A DNA stretch of 64,000 nucleotides from Streptomyces sp. NBC_01717. Its GTDB lineage: Bacteria; Actinomycetota; Actinomycetes; Streptomycetales; Streptomycetaceae. The notes under the pieces are model-generated. The model was given only the letters and a program-made list of their open reading frames with translations. It was not told the origin of the DNA and did no database searches. The first letter of the stretch is position 1; each line of letters opens with the position of its first letter. Shown here piece after piece: positions 20,280-28,257 of this stretch. The translations under genes and the position numbers were made by a program. The stretch is taken from contig NZ_CP109178.1 in NCBI RefSeq assembly GCF_036248255.1, positions 3,472,001 through 3,536,000 of the forward strand, written 5' to 3'.

Positions 20280-21731
20280 CTAGCCGCGAAGGGCCTGGAC
20301 CGCGGCCTCCAGCCGCTTGCCGAAGTCGCCATCCGCCTGGCGGAAGTTGTTGATCGCGCGCTCGGCGATGTCGTCGCGCGAGACCTTGGCGATGAAACCG
20401 GCGAGGTTGTCGATCAGCCGCACCTTCTCGTCCTCGGAGAGGAGCCGGTACAGGTTCCCGGCCTGCACGAAGTCGTTGTCCTCGGCGTGGCGCGGGGCCT
20501 CGTGCGTACCGGTCTCACCGGTGACGGAGGTGGGCTCCCACAGCGGACGGTCGGTCTGGACCGGGCCGCCGAAGCTGTTGGGCTCGTAGTTCTTCGCACC
20601 CTTGTGGCGGCCGTCGTACAGGTGGCCGTCCCGGCTGTTCGTCCGCGCCTCGGTGGCGTGCGGACGGTTCACGGGCAGGTGGTCGGCGTTGATCCCGACG
20701 CGGTAGCGGTGGGCGTCGCCGTAGGCGAAGAGGCGGCCCTGGAGCATCTTGTCCGGGGACGGGCCGATGCCCGGCACGAAGTGCGCGGGGCTGAAGATCG
20801 ACTGCTCGGTCTCCGCGAAAATGTTCTCGGGGTTGCGATTGAGCTCCAGCTTCCCGATCTCGATCGGCGGGTAGTCCTCGTGCGGCCACACCTTGGTGAG
20901 GTCGAACGGGTTGAAGCGGTACGTGGCCGCCTCGGACGCGGGCATGATCTGGACCTGCACCGTCCATGACGGGAAGTCGCCGCGCTCGATCGCCTCGCGC
21001 AGATCACGCTGGTGGCTGTCCGGGTCGTCGCCGGCGAGCTTGTTGGCCTCGGCCTGCGTGAGGTTCCTGATGCCCTGGTCGGTCTTGAAGTGGTACTTGA
21101 CCCAGAAGACCTCGCCGGCCTCGTTGTTCCACTGGTACGTGTGCGAGCCGTACCCGTTCATGTGACGCAGCGTGGCCGGGATGCCGCGGTCACCGAAGAG
21201 CCAGGTCACCTGGTGGGTGGACTCGGGCGACAGCCCCCAGAAGTCCCAGACGTTGTCCGCCTCCTGCGAGCCGGTGTACGGATCGCGCTTCTGGGTGTGG
21301 ATGAAGTCCGGGAACTTGATGGCGTCCTTGATGAAGAACACCGGGGTGTTGTTACCGACGAGGTCGTAGTTGCCCTCTTCGGTGTAGAACTTCAGCGCGA
21401 AACCACGGGGGTCACGCACCGCGTCGGCGGAGCCGAGGCTTCCCGCGACGGTGGAGAAGCGCAGGAACGTCTCGGTCTGCTTGCCGACCTCGGAGAGGAA
21501 CTTCGCACGCGTCCACTGCGAGACATCGCGGGTCAGCGTGAAGGTGCCGTACGCACCGGCGCCGCGGGCGTGCACGATGCGCTCCGGAATGCGCTCACGG
21601 TTGAAGTGCGCGAGCTTCTCCAGCAGCGACTGGTCCTGCACCAGGACCGGACCACCGACGCCTGCGGTCTGACTGTTCTGGTTGTCGGCGACCGGCGCGC
21701 CGGCCTCCGTGGTGAGCGGTCCCTGCGTCAC
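20280..21731 (-). CDS. catA: monofunctional heme catalase CatA
   Basis: This 483-residue enzyme converts hydrogen peroxide to water and oxygen. Catalytic His lies in [20 protein letters not shown], distal Asn in [22 protein letters not shown], and the proximal heme Tyr region in [15 protein letters not shown] chose the GTG at 21731 ([11 protein letters not shown]), which has GGAGG six bases upstream; the ATG at 21749 has a ribosome site too close to it. The sequence is close to S. coelicolor CatA, the major vegetative catalase. It is divergent from the Fur-type gene that should repress it. Confidence 0.96.
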   Translation of the reverse strand: MTQGPLTTEAGAPVADNQNSQTAGVGGPVLVQDQSLLEKLAHFNRERIPERIVHARGAGAYGTFTLTRDVSQWTRAKFLSEVGKQTETFLRFSTVAGSLGSADAVRDPRGFALKFYTEEGNYDLVGNNTPVFFIKDAIKFPDFIHTQKRDPYTGSQEADNVWDFWGLSPESTHQVTWLFGDRGIPATLRHMNGYGSHTYQWNNEAGEVFWVKYHFKTDQGIRNLTQAEANKLAGDDPDSHQRDLREAIERGDFPSWTVQVQIMPASEAATYRFNPFDLTKVWPHEDYPPIEIGKLELNRNPENIFAETEQSIFSPAHFVPGIGPSPDKMLQGRLFAYGDAHRYRVGINADHLPVNRPHATEARTNSRDGHLYDGRHKGAKNYEPNSFGGPVQTDRPLWEPTSVTGETGTHEAPRHAEDNDFVQAGNLYRLLSEDEKVRLIDNLAGFIAKVSRDDIAERAINNFRQADGDFGKRLEAAVQALRG

Positions 21732-21809
21732 GTGCGCCTCCTGCGTCATTCCTGCACATCCATCATGTCCTGATGTCCGCACAACCTGCCCCTGCGTATA
21801 TCGGTATCG

Positions 21810-21837
21810 ATCCTACAATGGACTAAATCTAAGTCAA
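21810..21837 (-). promoter_or_regulatory. catA promoter with candidate CatR operator inside
   Basis: On the minus strand: TTGACT (-35, 21837-21832), 16 bases, TAGGAT (-10, 21815-21810). The spacer holds an imperfect palindrome, GACTAAATCTAAGTC on the plus strand (21821-21835). A repressor bound there would block polymerase, which is the known mode of CatR control of catA. Confidence 0.6.
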
Positions 21838-21898
21838 GCAGAGGTCCAAAGTCACACCCGTTCGGAACCAGGGACCCCTCACTGTTAGGCTTGCTCCT

Positions 21899-22318
21899 AT
21901 GAGTGACCTGTTGGAACGACTCCGCGGACGCGGCTGGCGCATGACCGCGCAGCGGCGTGTCGTGGCCGAGGTCCTCGACGGGGACCATGTACACCTGACG
22001 GCCGACGAGGTCCACGCCCGTGCCGTCGCCAAGCTGCCGGAGATCTCCCGCGCCACCGTCTACAACACGCTCGGTGAGATGGTGTCGCTCGGCGAGGTCA
22101 TCGAGGTGGCCACCGATCACCGCGCGAAGCGCTACGACCCGAACGCGCACCACCCCCACCAGCACCTGGTCTGCGGCCGGTGCGGCGCCATCCGTGACGT
22201 GCACCCGGCGGGCGACCCGCTGGCGGACCTGCCGGCGGACGAGCGGTTCGGTTTCACGGTCTCCGATGTCGAGGTGACGTACCGCGGTATCTGCCCGAAC
22301 TGCGCCGCGGCTGCCTGA
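21899..22318 (+). CDS. catR: Fur-family peroxide regulator CatR
   Basis: 139 residues of the Fur/PerR family. A winged-helix N-terminal half (GWRMTAQRRVVAEVL; ISRATVYNTLGEMVSLGEV) is followed by the metal-binding half with HHPHQHLVCGRCG and a second CxxC (CPNC) forming the structural zinc site. Its position divergent from catA matches CatR of S. coelicolor, which represses catA and itself until oxidised by peroxide. A strong hairpin follows the gene. Confidence 0.93.
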   Translation: MSDLLERLRGRGWRMTAQRRVVAEVLDGDHVHLTADEVHARAVAKLPEISRATVYNTLGEMVSLGEVIEVATDHRAKRYDPNAHHPHQHLVCGRCGAIRDVHPAGDPLADLPADERFGFTVSDVEVTYRGICPNCAAAA

Positions 22319-22326
22319 GACGGGAC

Positions 22327-22365
22327 GAAGGGCCCGGTGCGAGTGACACTCGCACCGGGCCCTTC
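22327..22365 (+). terminator. 19-bp perfect hairpin after catR
   Basis: Arms 22327-22345 and 22347-22365 are perfectly complementary around a single central A. It starts 9 bases past the catR stop. Confidence 0.85.
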
Positions 22366-22664
22366 CACATTCAGCCCGACCGGGACCGGGCCTGCGCACC
22401 TCACCGGCCGTTCCGGTGCGGAACCACTTCGACGGGTACCCGTAGATCCTGCCGGAGGTGCGCGCGGCCGACCGCGCACTCCCCCCACCGGACGCGAGCG
22501 AGCGGTGCCGGCCGGGCAAGCTGCTGCAGCGCAGCCCCGGAGATGGCTGCGCCCACCCACTCCGCGCGCACCCCCTTCCCGAATCTGACGGGTCGTCATA
22601 TCGTCGGCGGCGATCGTGTCCGCCCCGCGGCGGATCCACACCTCGACCGTGCGAGGAGAGACCC
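22366..22664 (+). promoter_or_regulatory. upstream region of the NitT/TauT-type ABC operon
   Basis: 299 bases without a supported gene. It contains the palindrome TGACG-GGT-CGTCA (22586-22598), ~67 bases before the start codon, which could be an operator or promoter element. No riboswitch fold is obvious. Confidence 0.4.
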
Positions 22665-23486
22665 GTGGGAGATCCGCACCCGACCACACCGTCACCCACC
22701 CCGACGCCCACGCCCACCGCCCCCACGCTCCGGGCCCAGGCGCTCACCCGCACGTTCGGGCGCGGCGCCAAGGCGCTCACCGCCCTCGGCCCGGTCGATC
22801 TCGACATCGCTCCCGGCGAGTTCACCTGCATCGTCGGCCCCTCCGGCTGCGGCAAGTCCACCCTGCTGCGGATCGCTGCCGGGCTGCTCCGCCCCAGCGC
22901 CGGTGAGCTGTCCATCCGTACGGCATCGCCCCGCCCGGCCGCGATGATCTTCCAGGACTACGGCATCTACGACTGGAAGACCGTTCTCGCCAATGTCCGG
23001 TTCGGCCTCGACATCCAGCGCGTACCGCGCAAGGAGGCCGACGCCAGGGCACGTGACTGGCTCGCCCGGATGGGGCTCTCCGAGTTCACCGGCGCCTATC
23101 CGGCCGCTCTCTCCGGCGGGATGCGGCAACGCGTCGCGATCGCCCGCGCCCTCGCCGTCGAACCTGAAATCCTGCTGATGGACGAGCCGTTCGCTGCCCT
23201 CGACGCCCAGCTGCGGACGATCCTCCAGGACGAGCTGCTCGACCTCACCCAGACCACCCGTACCACCACGCTCTTCATCACCCACAGTCTGGAAGAGGCG
23301 ATCGTGCTCGGCGACCGGGTACTGGTGATGTCCGCCAGGCCGGGCCGGATCATTGCCGAACACCGGCCGCCGTTCGCCCGGCCGCGCACCGGACACGTCC
23401 GTTCGACACCCGAATTCACCGCGCTGAAGAGCGAGTTGTGGGAGCTGCTGCGCGGCGAGGTCCGCAGAGAGGTGATCCCGGCATGA
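22665..23486 (+). CDS. NitT/TauT-type ABC transporter ATPase (SsuB/TauB-like)
   Basis: 273 residues, one ABC domain: IVGPSGCGKST (Walker A), FQDYGIYDWKTV (Q-loop), LSGGMRQRVAIARAL (signature) and LLMDEPFAALD (Walker B). The short form and the C-terminal RPGRIIAEHRPPFARPR are typical of nitrate/sulfonate/taurine uptake ATPases. The GTG at 22665 has GAGGAGAG upstream; residues before it are a low-quality extension of the frame. It overlaps the permease start by 4 bases (ATGA). Confidence 0.9.
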   Translation: MGDPHPTTPSPTPTPTPTAPTLRAQALTRTFGRGAKALTALGPVDLDIAPGEFTCIVGPSGCGKSTLLRIAAGLLRPSAGELSIRTASPRPAAMIFQDYGIYDWKTVLANVRFGLDIQRVPRKEADARARDWLARMGLSEFTGAYPAALSGGMRQRVAIARALAVEPEILLMDEPFAALDAQLRTILQDELLDLTQTTRTTTLFITHSLEEAIVLGDRVLVMSARPGRIIAEHRPPFARPRTGHVRSTPEFTALKSELWELLRGEVRREVIPA

Positions 23487-24355
23487 GCACCGCCGTGAAA
23501 GAAGCGTCTCAGGAGGGTGGAACCGTCCTGGTGCGCAGGCCGGGCCCGCAGGAGCTGCATCCCGTACGCACCCATCGCAGGCGCCGCACCCTGGAGCTGG
23601 CGCTCGCCGTCGCCGTGCCGCTGGTTCTCGTCCTGCTCTGGCAGCTGGCCGCCGCCAGGTCCTGGATCGACGACCGCGTCTACCCTGCCCCGTCCACCAT
23701 CCTCGCGGACGGCTGGGACCGGGCGGCCGACGGCGATCTGTGGCCGGATGTGTGGGCCACGCTCAAGCGGGTGCTCGGCGGCTATGCGATCGGGACCGTC
23801 GCCGGATACGCGCTCGGCCTGCTGATGGGGTCGCTCTCGCTCGTACGCGCGGCGCTGGAGCCGTTGCTCGACGCCCTCTACGTCGTCCCGAAGTTGGCCC
23901 TGCTGCCGGTCTTCCTCAACATGTTCGGCCTCGGCGAAGGGCCGCAGATCGCTCTGGTCGCCGCCACGGTCTTCTTCTTCGTCTGGATCTCCACCATGGC
24001 GGCCGTCCTCGCCGTCCCGATCGGTCACCGCGACGCCGGCCAGGTGTTCGGCGCCTCGCCCTGGCAGATGTTCCGGCACGTACTGCTGCCTGCCTCGCTG
24101 CCCGCGGTGCTGGTCGGCGCACGGATCGCGGCGGGCGTGGCCGTCCTGGTCATCGTGGCGTCCGAGCAGATCGCGGCGGCCGACGGGCTCGGCCATCTGA
24201 TCTTCGACTCCCGGGCGCTGTTCCAGAACGACGTGATGTTCGTCGGCATCGTCTGCGTGGCGGTGCTCGGCGTCGTCTTCTCCGAAGTGGTGCGGATCGC
24301 CGGACGGCTGCTCACCCCGTGGGCCCCGCGCGACCGCGGCCGCAGCCAGTCGTGA
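23483..24355 (+). CDS. NitT/TauT-type ABC transporter permease
   Basis: 290 residues with about six spans. The EAA-loop region (GHRDAGQVFGASPWQMFRHVLLPASLPAVLVGARIAAGVAV) is characteristic of SsuC/TauC permeases. The ATG sits in an ATGA overlap with the ATPase stop. It would form a homodimeric channel with the preceding ATPase and the following lipoprotein. Confidence 0.9.
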   Translation: MSTAVKEASQEGGTVLVRRPGPQELHPVRTHRRRRTLELALAVAVPLVLVLLWQLAAARSWIDDRVYPAPSTILADGWDRAADGDLWPDVWATLKRVLGGYAIGTVAGYALGLLMGSLSLVRAALEPLLDALYVVPKLALLPVFLNMFGLGEGPQIALVAATVFFFVWISTMAAVLAVPIGHRDAGQVFGASPWQMFRHVLLPASLPAVLVGARIAAGVAVLVIVASEQIAAADGLGHLIFDSRALFQNDVMFVGIVCVAVLGVVFSEVVRIAGRLLTPWAPRDRGRSQS

Positions 24356-24399
24356 ACGGCACCCCACCCGCTCCACCGAGTTCTTCGTACGGAGGCACT

Positions 24400-25545
24400 G
24401 TGCGCACACGTACCCCTCTCACCTGCACCGTCGCGCTCGTCGCGGCATCGCTGCTCGCCGCGGCGGGCTGTGCCGAGAACGCTTCCGGCAGCGGCGACAC
24501 CGATGCCGCGCCACGCACCGTCAAGACCGTCGCCGGTTGCGGCGCGGGCAGCTGGACCGACCCGGCCGATCTGGCGGCCGACCGCAGACCGGCCCGCTGC
24601 GACAAGGGCGCGCCCGCCCCTCAGCCGCTGGCGAAGAAGCGGAAGATCACCGTCGCCACCGGCACACTCAGTGCGGAGTACGTCGCCCCGCTCCAGGTCG
24701 CCGTGGCGAAGGGCGAGTTCGCCAAGGAGGGCCTGGACGTCGAACTGAAGGTGCTTCCCACCCCGGACGCCCTGCCACTGCTCGCCAAGGGCGATGTCGA
24801 CGCCCAGTGGGCGGCCCCCGAGGCAGCCGTGATGAACGGCATCGACGGCGGCTTCGACATCAAGTGGGTGGCAGGGAACTTCTCCCCGGATCCCACCTCC
24901 AAGAGCGGCCTGTGGGTGCGCCTCAAGGACGGCGAGAGCGCCGAGCACGTCGACATGGCGGGCCGGAGGATGGGCACGATGATCGGCAAGGGCTCGGTCA
25001 TCGCGTATCCGATGGACACCTCGCTCAAGAAGCACGGCGGCGGCCTCGACAAGATCAGTTTCCAGCAGCTCGGTTCCGCGGACGTACTGACCGCCCTGCA
25101 GAACGGCGGCGTGGACTCCGCCTGGCTGCTCGACCCGGTCTGGCGCAAGGTGGACGGCGACAAGCGGTACGCGTTCCTGGGCGGCCAGCCGGTCGGCGAA
25201 CCGCTGGGCGGCCTGCTCTTCGGCCCGACGCTGCTGACCGAGGACCCGGACGCGGGTGTCGCCTTTCTCCGCGCCTACATCCGGACGGTGAACACCTACT
25301 TCGCCGGGGACTACAAGTCCGATCCCGCGTTCGTGACGGAGCTGGCGAAGCTGATGAAGATCGACGAGGCGACGCTGCGGTCGACGCCGTCCATGCGGAT
25401 GGACTGGGAGATCCGGACGGGTACGACGGACCGGCTGCAGCAGGCGTACAGCGACGCGGGCGTCTCGGAGGGCAAGCCGCCGGTACCGGAGGAGAAGGCC
25501 GTCGACCGGTCGATGTACGCGGAGGCGGTGGGCCACAGGCTCTGA
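24400..25545 (+). CDS. NitT/TauT-type ABC transporter substrate-binding lipoprotein
   Basis: 381 residues. A GTG start four bases after GGAGG is followed by a signal peptide ending in LAAAGC. Mature residues include TVATGTLSAEYVAPLQVAVAKGEFAKEGLDVEL and LLAKGDVDAQWAAPEAAVMN, the usual entry strand and helix of SsuA/NMT1-type binding proteins. Two extra Cys residues occur in the first 60 mature residues, perhaps a disulfide. Whether it carries sulfonate, nitrate, a pyrimidine or another ligand cannot be told; no nearby catabolic gene helps. Confidence 0.85.
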   Translation: MRTRTPLTCTVALVAASLLAAAGCAENASGSGDTDAAPRTVKTVAGCGAGSWTDPADLAADRRPARCDKGAPAPQPLAKKRKITVATGTLSAEYVAPLQVAVAKGEFAKEGLDVELKVLPTPDALPLLAKGDVDAQWAAPEAAVMNGIDGGFDIKWVAGNFSPDPTSKSGLWVRLKDGESAEHVDMAGRRMGTMIGKGSVIAYPMDTSLKKHGGGLDKISFQQLGSADVLTALQNGGVDSAWLLDPVWRKVDGDKRYAFLGGQPVGEPLGGLLFGPTLLTEDPDAGVAFLRAYIRTVNTYFAGDYKSDPAFVTELAKLMKIDEATLRSTPSMRMDWEIRTGTTDRLQQAYSDAGVSEGKPPVPEEKAVDRSMYAEAVGHRL

Positions 25546-25586
25546 CGCGGCGCCCGTACGGCATGCGCAGAAGGCGCGGCATGCAC

Positions 25587-25620
25587 AGAAGGCCGGATCC
25601 TCGAAAGGATCCGGCCTTCT
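25587..25620. terminator. 15-bp hairpin shared by the ABC operon and tRNA-fMet copy 1
   Basis: Arms 25587-25601 and 25606-25620 pair perfectly around CGAA. The hairpin lies between the plus-strand lipoprotein gene and the minus-strand tRNA, so it can stop both. Confidence 0.8.
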
Positions 25621-25628
25621 GTCTTCAG

Positions 25629-25702
25629 TAGCGGGGACAGGATTTGAACCTGCGACCTCTGGGTTATGAGCCCAGCGAGCTACCGAGCTGCTCCACCCCG
25701 CG
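25629..25702 (-). tRNA. initiator tRNA-Met (CAU), copy 1
   Basis: A 74-base cloverleaf with anticodon CAT. It has the initiator hallmarks: three G-C pairs at the base of the anticodon stem (GGG CTCATAA CCC) and an unpaired position 1:72, here C1 opposite T72. The CCA end is not encoded, which is usual in streptomycetes. Confidence 0.95.
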
Positions 25703-25713
25703 TCGTGAACACA

Positions 25714-25742
25714 ACATTACGTGACGCCCTGGATCAGCGCAA
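25714..25742 (-). promoter_or_regulatory. vegetative promoter of tRNA-fMet copy 1
   Basis: On the minus strand: TTGCGC (25742-25737), 17 bases, TAATGT (25719-25714), ending 11 bases before the mature tRNA. This is a good match to the principal sigma factor consensus. Confidence 0.65.
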
Positions 25743-25826
25743 ATCCGTTCCTGCCGACTGTGGGAAGCGCGGTGACGCGGGGCCCCGCACCCCCTGTGAC
25801 GCCCGCGACGCACCCCCGCATACCCG

Positions 25827-27905
25827 CTATGCGGTCAGCTCCTGGTGCAGGGCCTCACGGAGTCTGGCGGCCCGCTCCGCGACCTCCGCCGGGCCCAGCT
25901 CGACCGCACGGGCGCACCAGCGCTGCCCCTCGGTGAGCTCGCCGCGGCGGGCGGCGAGCAGGGCCATCCGCAGCGCGGCCCTGCCGTGGCCGTCGTTCGC
26001 GGCGCGGCTCCACCACAGAGCGGCCTCGCGCTCGCTGCCCTCGCGGGCGAGGAGCAGCCCCAGATTGAAGGCACCGTTGCGGCTGCCCGACTCGGCGGCC
26101 TCGCGGTACCAGCGCGCGGCGCTCTCCAGGTCACCGCGGGAGGCGGCGAGCATGCCGACGCGCACCTGGGCGCGGCGGTGCCCCTGCTCGGCGGCCCGCT
26201 CGTACCAGGCCTCGCACTCGGTCTTCTCCGGCATCGGCTCACCGAGCCCGGGCGGGCCCGGCGGCGGCTGGCGCGAGTCCAGCACCCCGGCCAGCCGGAA
26301 GGCCGCCTCGGCGCTGCCGCCGCCCGCGGCGCAGCGCAGATGGCGTTCGGCCTCCTGCTCCTCGCCGTGGTGCAGCAGGGCCATGCCGACCTGCAGCGCG
26401 GCCTCGGTGTGCCCGGCGGCCGCGGCCCTCTCGTACCAGGTCAGAGCTGCCCGGTCCTCGTCACGCCCGGCGTGCAGAATGCCGAGGTTGAAGGCGGCGT
26501 CGACGCTGCCCGCCTCGGCGGCCTTGGAGAACCAGGGCTGCGCACCGGTCGCGTCGCCCGCCTGGAGCAACAGCACGGCGAGGGCGTTGGCCGCCTCGCG
26601 GTGACCGGCGTAGGCGGCACGGCGGTACCACTGCTCGGCCTGCGGTGTACGGTCCTGGGCCGCGCAGAGCAGCCCCAGGTTGTACGCGCCGTTGACGTCG
26701 CCCGCGTCCATGGCGGCGCGGTACCAGCGCTCGGCGGTCTGCTGCTCGCCGCGGGCGGCGTGCAGGGCGCCCAGAGCGTTGGCCGCGTTGCCGTCGCCCT
26801 CCTGGGCGGCGCGGAGCCACCACACGGCCGCGCTCTCCTCGTCGCCCGCATCGCGCAGCAGGAAGCCGAGCGCGCAGGCCGCCCGGGCCTCGCCGCTCTT
26901 GGCGGAGGTGAGGTACCAGCGGCCGGCCTCCTTGAGCTCGCCGCGCTGTTCCAGAATGGCGCCGAGGTGCAGGGCGGCACGGCGGTGACCGCGCGCTGCG
27001 GCCTGCCGGTACCACTGCTCGGCCTCACCGATGCGCCCGGTGGCGGGTCCCGCCACCGGTCCGTCGTCCTTGTGCCCGTCCGCACGGCCCCCCTTGCGCG
27101 CACCGGTCCCGGTTCCGGTGCCGTCGGCGGCGCCACTGCGCGCCGGCAGGACCGTCCCCAGCCCGGCGTCCGCCCCCGGGCGGCCGAACGCGTCGTGCGG
27201 GTCGTCGGCGGCCTTGCTCTCCAGGGTGCGTGCCAGGCGGTACGCGGCCTCTCGGTGCCCCTGCTCGGCGGCAGCGCGCAGCCAGCGCTCGGCGCCGACG
27301 TCGCTGCGGTGCTCCAGCAGGTCGGCGAGGGCGTACGCGCCCAGCGCATGGCCCTGCTCGGCGGACTGGCGCAGCCAGTACTCGGCGCCCGGCTCGTCGC
27401 CACGCTCGCGGTAGTGGCGGCCCAGCGCGTGGGCCGCGGCGGCGGAACCGGCGACGGCGGCGATACGCCACCAGCCGGCCGCCTCGTCGGCGTAGCCGCG
27501 CTGGTGGAGGAGGACACCCAGGTTGTTGGCGGCGGCCCGGTCGCCGTCGGCGGTGGCCGCACGCAGATAGGGCTCGGCGCCGTTGAGGTCGCCCCGGCGC
27601 AGCAGCAGCGCACCGAGGACGCTCATCGACGCGGTGTCTCCGGCGTCGGCGGCGCGACGGTGCCGCGCCTCGCTCTCGGCGGTCTCCGTGCTCTCGGTGT
27701 TCTCGATGCCCTGAGTGCTCTCGGCGCTGTGTGACGGTTCCGTGTCCCCGGCGGTCCCACCGTTCTCGTAAGCCTGGACAGCCTCGGCGTCGTCCGTGGC
27801 ATGGGCGGCGAAAGCCGCATCTGCCATGTTTTCCATCTCATGGACGCGCCGCTGCACAAACCGCCCTGTCTCCAACAGAGTTGCCCTGTCCCCCATAAAT
27901 ACCAT
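25827..27905 (-). CDS. large Sel1/TPR tandem-repeat protein
   Basis: 692 residues built from about sixteen tandem ~32-residue Sel1-like repeats with the pattern AAxxLGxLLxxRGDxxxAExWYRxAAxxGH. No catalytic domain or signal peptide is visible. A ~50-residue Gly/Thr/Asp-rich insert interrupts the array near residue 250, and an acidic, Glu/Thr-rich stretch separates the conserved start (MGDRATLLETGRFVQRR) from the repeats. Such solenoids are scaffolds for protein complexes. ATG codons at 27905 and 27896 are both possible; the first has AGGTGG at good spacing. It lies between the two tRNA-fMet copies. Confidence 0.85.
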   Translation of the reverse strand: MVFMGDRATLLETGRFVQRRVHEMENMADAAFAAHATDDAEAVQAYENGGTAGDTEPSHSAESTQGIENTESTETAESEARHRRAADAGDTASMSVLGALLLRRGDLNGAEPYLRAATADGDRAAANNLGVLLHQRGYADEAAGWWRIAAVAGSAAAAHALGRHYRERGDEPGAEYWLRQSAEQGHALGAYALADLLEHRSDVGAERWLRAAAEQGHREAAYRLARTLESKAADDPHDAFGRPGADAGLGTVLPARSGAADGTGTGTGARKGGRADGHKDDGPVAGPATGRIGEAEQWYRQAAARGHRRAALHLGAILEQRGELKEAGRWYLTSAKSGEARAACALGFLLRDAGDEESAAVWWLRAAQEGDGNAANALGALHAARGEQQTAERWYRAAMDAGDVNGAYNLGLLCAAQDRTPQAEQWYRRAAYAGHREAANALAVLLLQAGDATGAQPWFSKAAEAGSVDAAFNLGILHAGRDEDRAALTWYERAAAAGHTEAALQVGMALLHHGEEQEAERHLRCAAGGGSAEAAFRLAGVLDSRQPPPGPPGLGEPMPEKTECEAWYERAAEQGHRRAQVRVGMLAASRGDLESAARWYREAAESGSRNGAFNLGLLLAREGSEREAALWWSRAANDGHGRAALRMALLAARRGELTEGQRWCARAVELGPAEVAERAARLREALHQELTA

Positions 27906-28072
27906 CGTCCCACCACCTGCAACCCGCGTACACCTGGTATATCGCGGCCAGTGAGGTCACTTCAGCGTTTTGTCGACATGCCCACAGAGAGATAAGTCAA
28001 ACACGTTCGGAGCCAACACGCGCCCCGCGAACCGCACTTCAGGCCCTTCGTGCGAGAAAGTCTCCGCGACAC

Positions 28073-28113
28073 GACGAAGGCCCGGATCCTCGAAAAGGAT
28101 CCGGGCCTTCGTC
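28073..28113 (-). terminator. 18-bp hairpin after tRNA-fMet copy 2
   Basis: Arms 28073-28090 and 28096-28113 pair perfectly around CGAAA. The core is nearly identical to the hairpin after copy 1, so tRNA and terminator were duplicated together. Confidence 0.85.
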
Positions 28114-28119
28114 TTTCAG

Positions 28120-28193
28120 TAGCGGGGACAGGATTTGAACCTGCGACCTCTGGGTTATGAGCCCAGCGAGCTACCGAGCTGCTCCACCCCGCG
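28120..28193 (-). tRNA. initiator tRNA-Met (CAU), copy 2
   Basis: Identical in sequence to copy 1 over all 74 bases, with the same C1/T72 mismatch and GGG/CCC anticodon stem pairs. CCA is not encoded. Confidence 0.95.
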
Positions 28194-28257
28194 TCGTTGT
28201 GTTCAAACCGTACCACGACGCGAAGGTGGCGCTTTACCCGTTTCTACCCGCCGCCGC

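Noticed and set aside
22420..22451. Short reading VRNHFDGYP-stop after the catR terminator, possible leader peptide or gene remnant
   Set aside because: Nine codons, no ribosome site and no attenuator hairpin behind it; could be chance.
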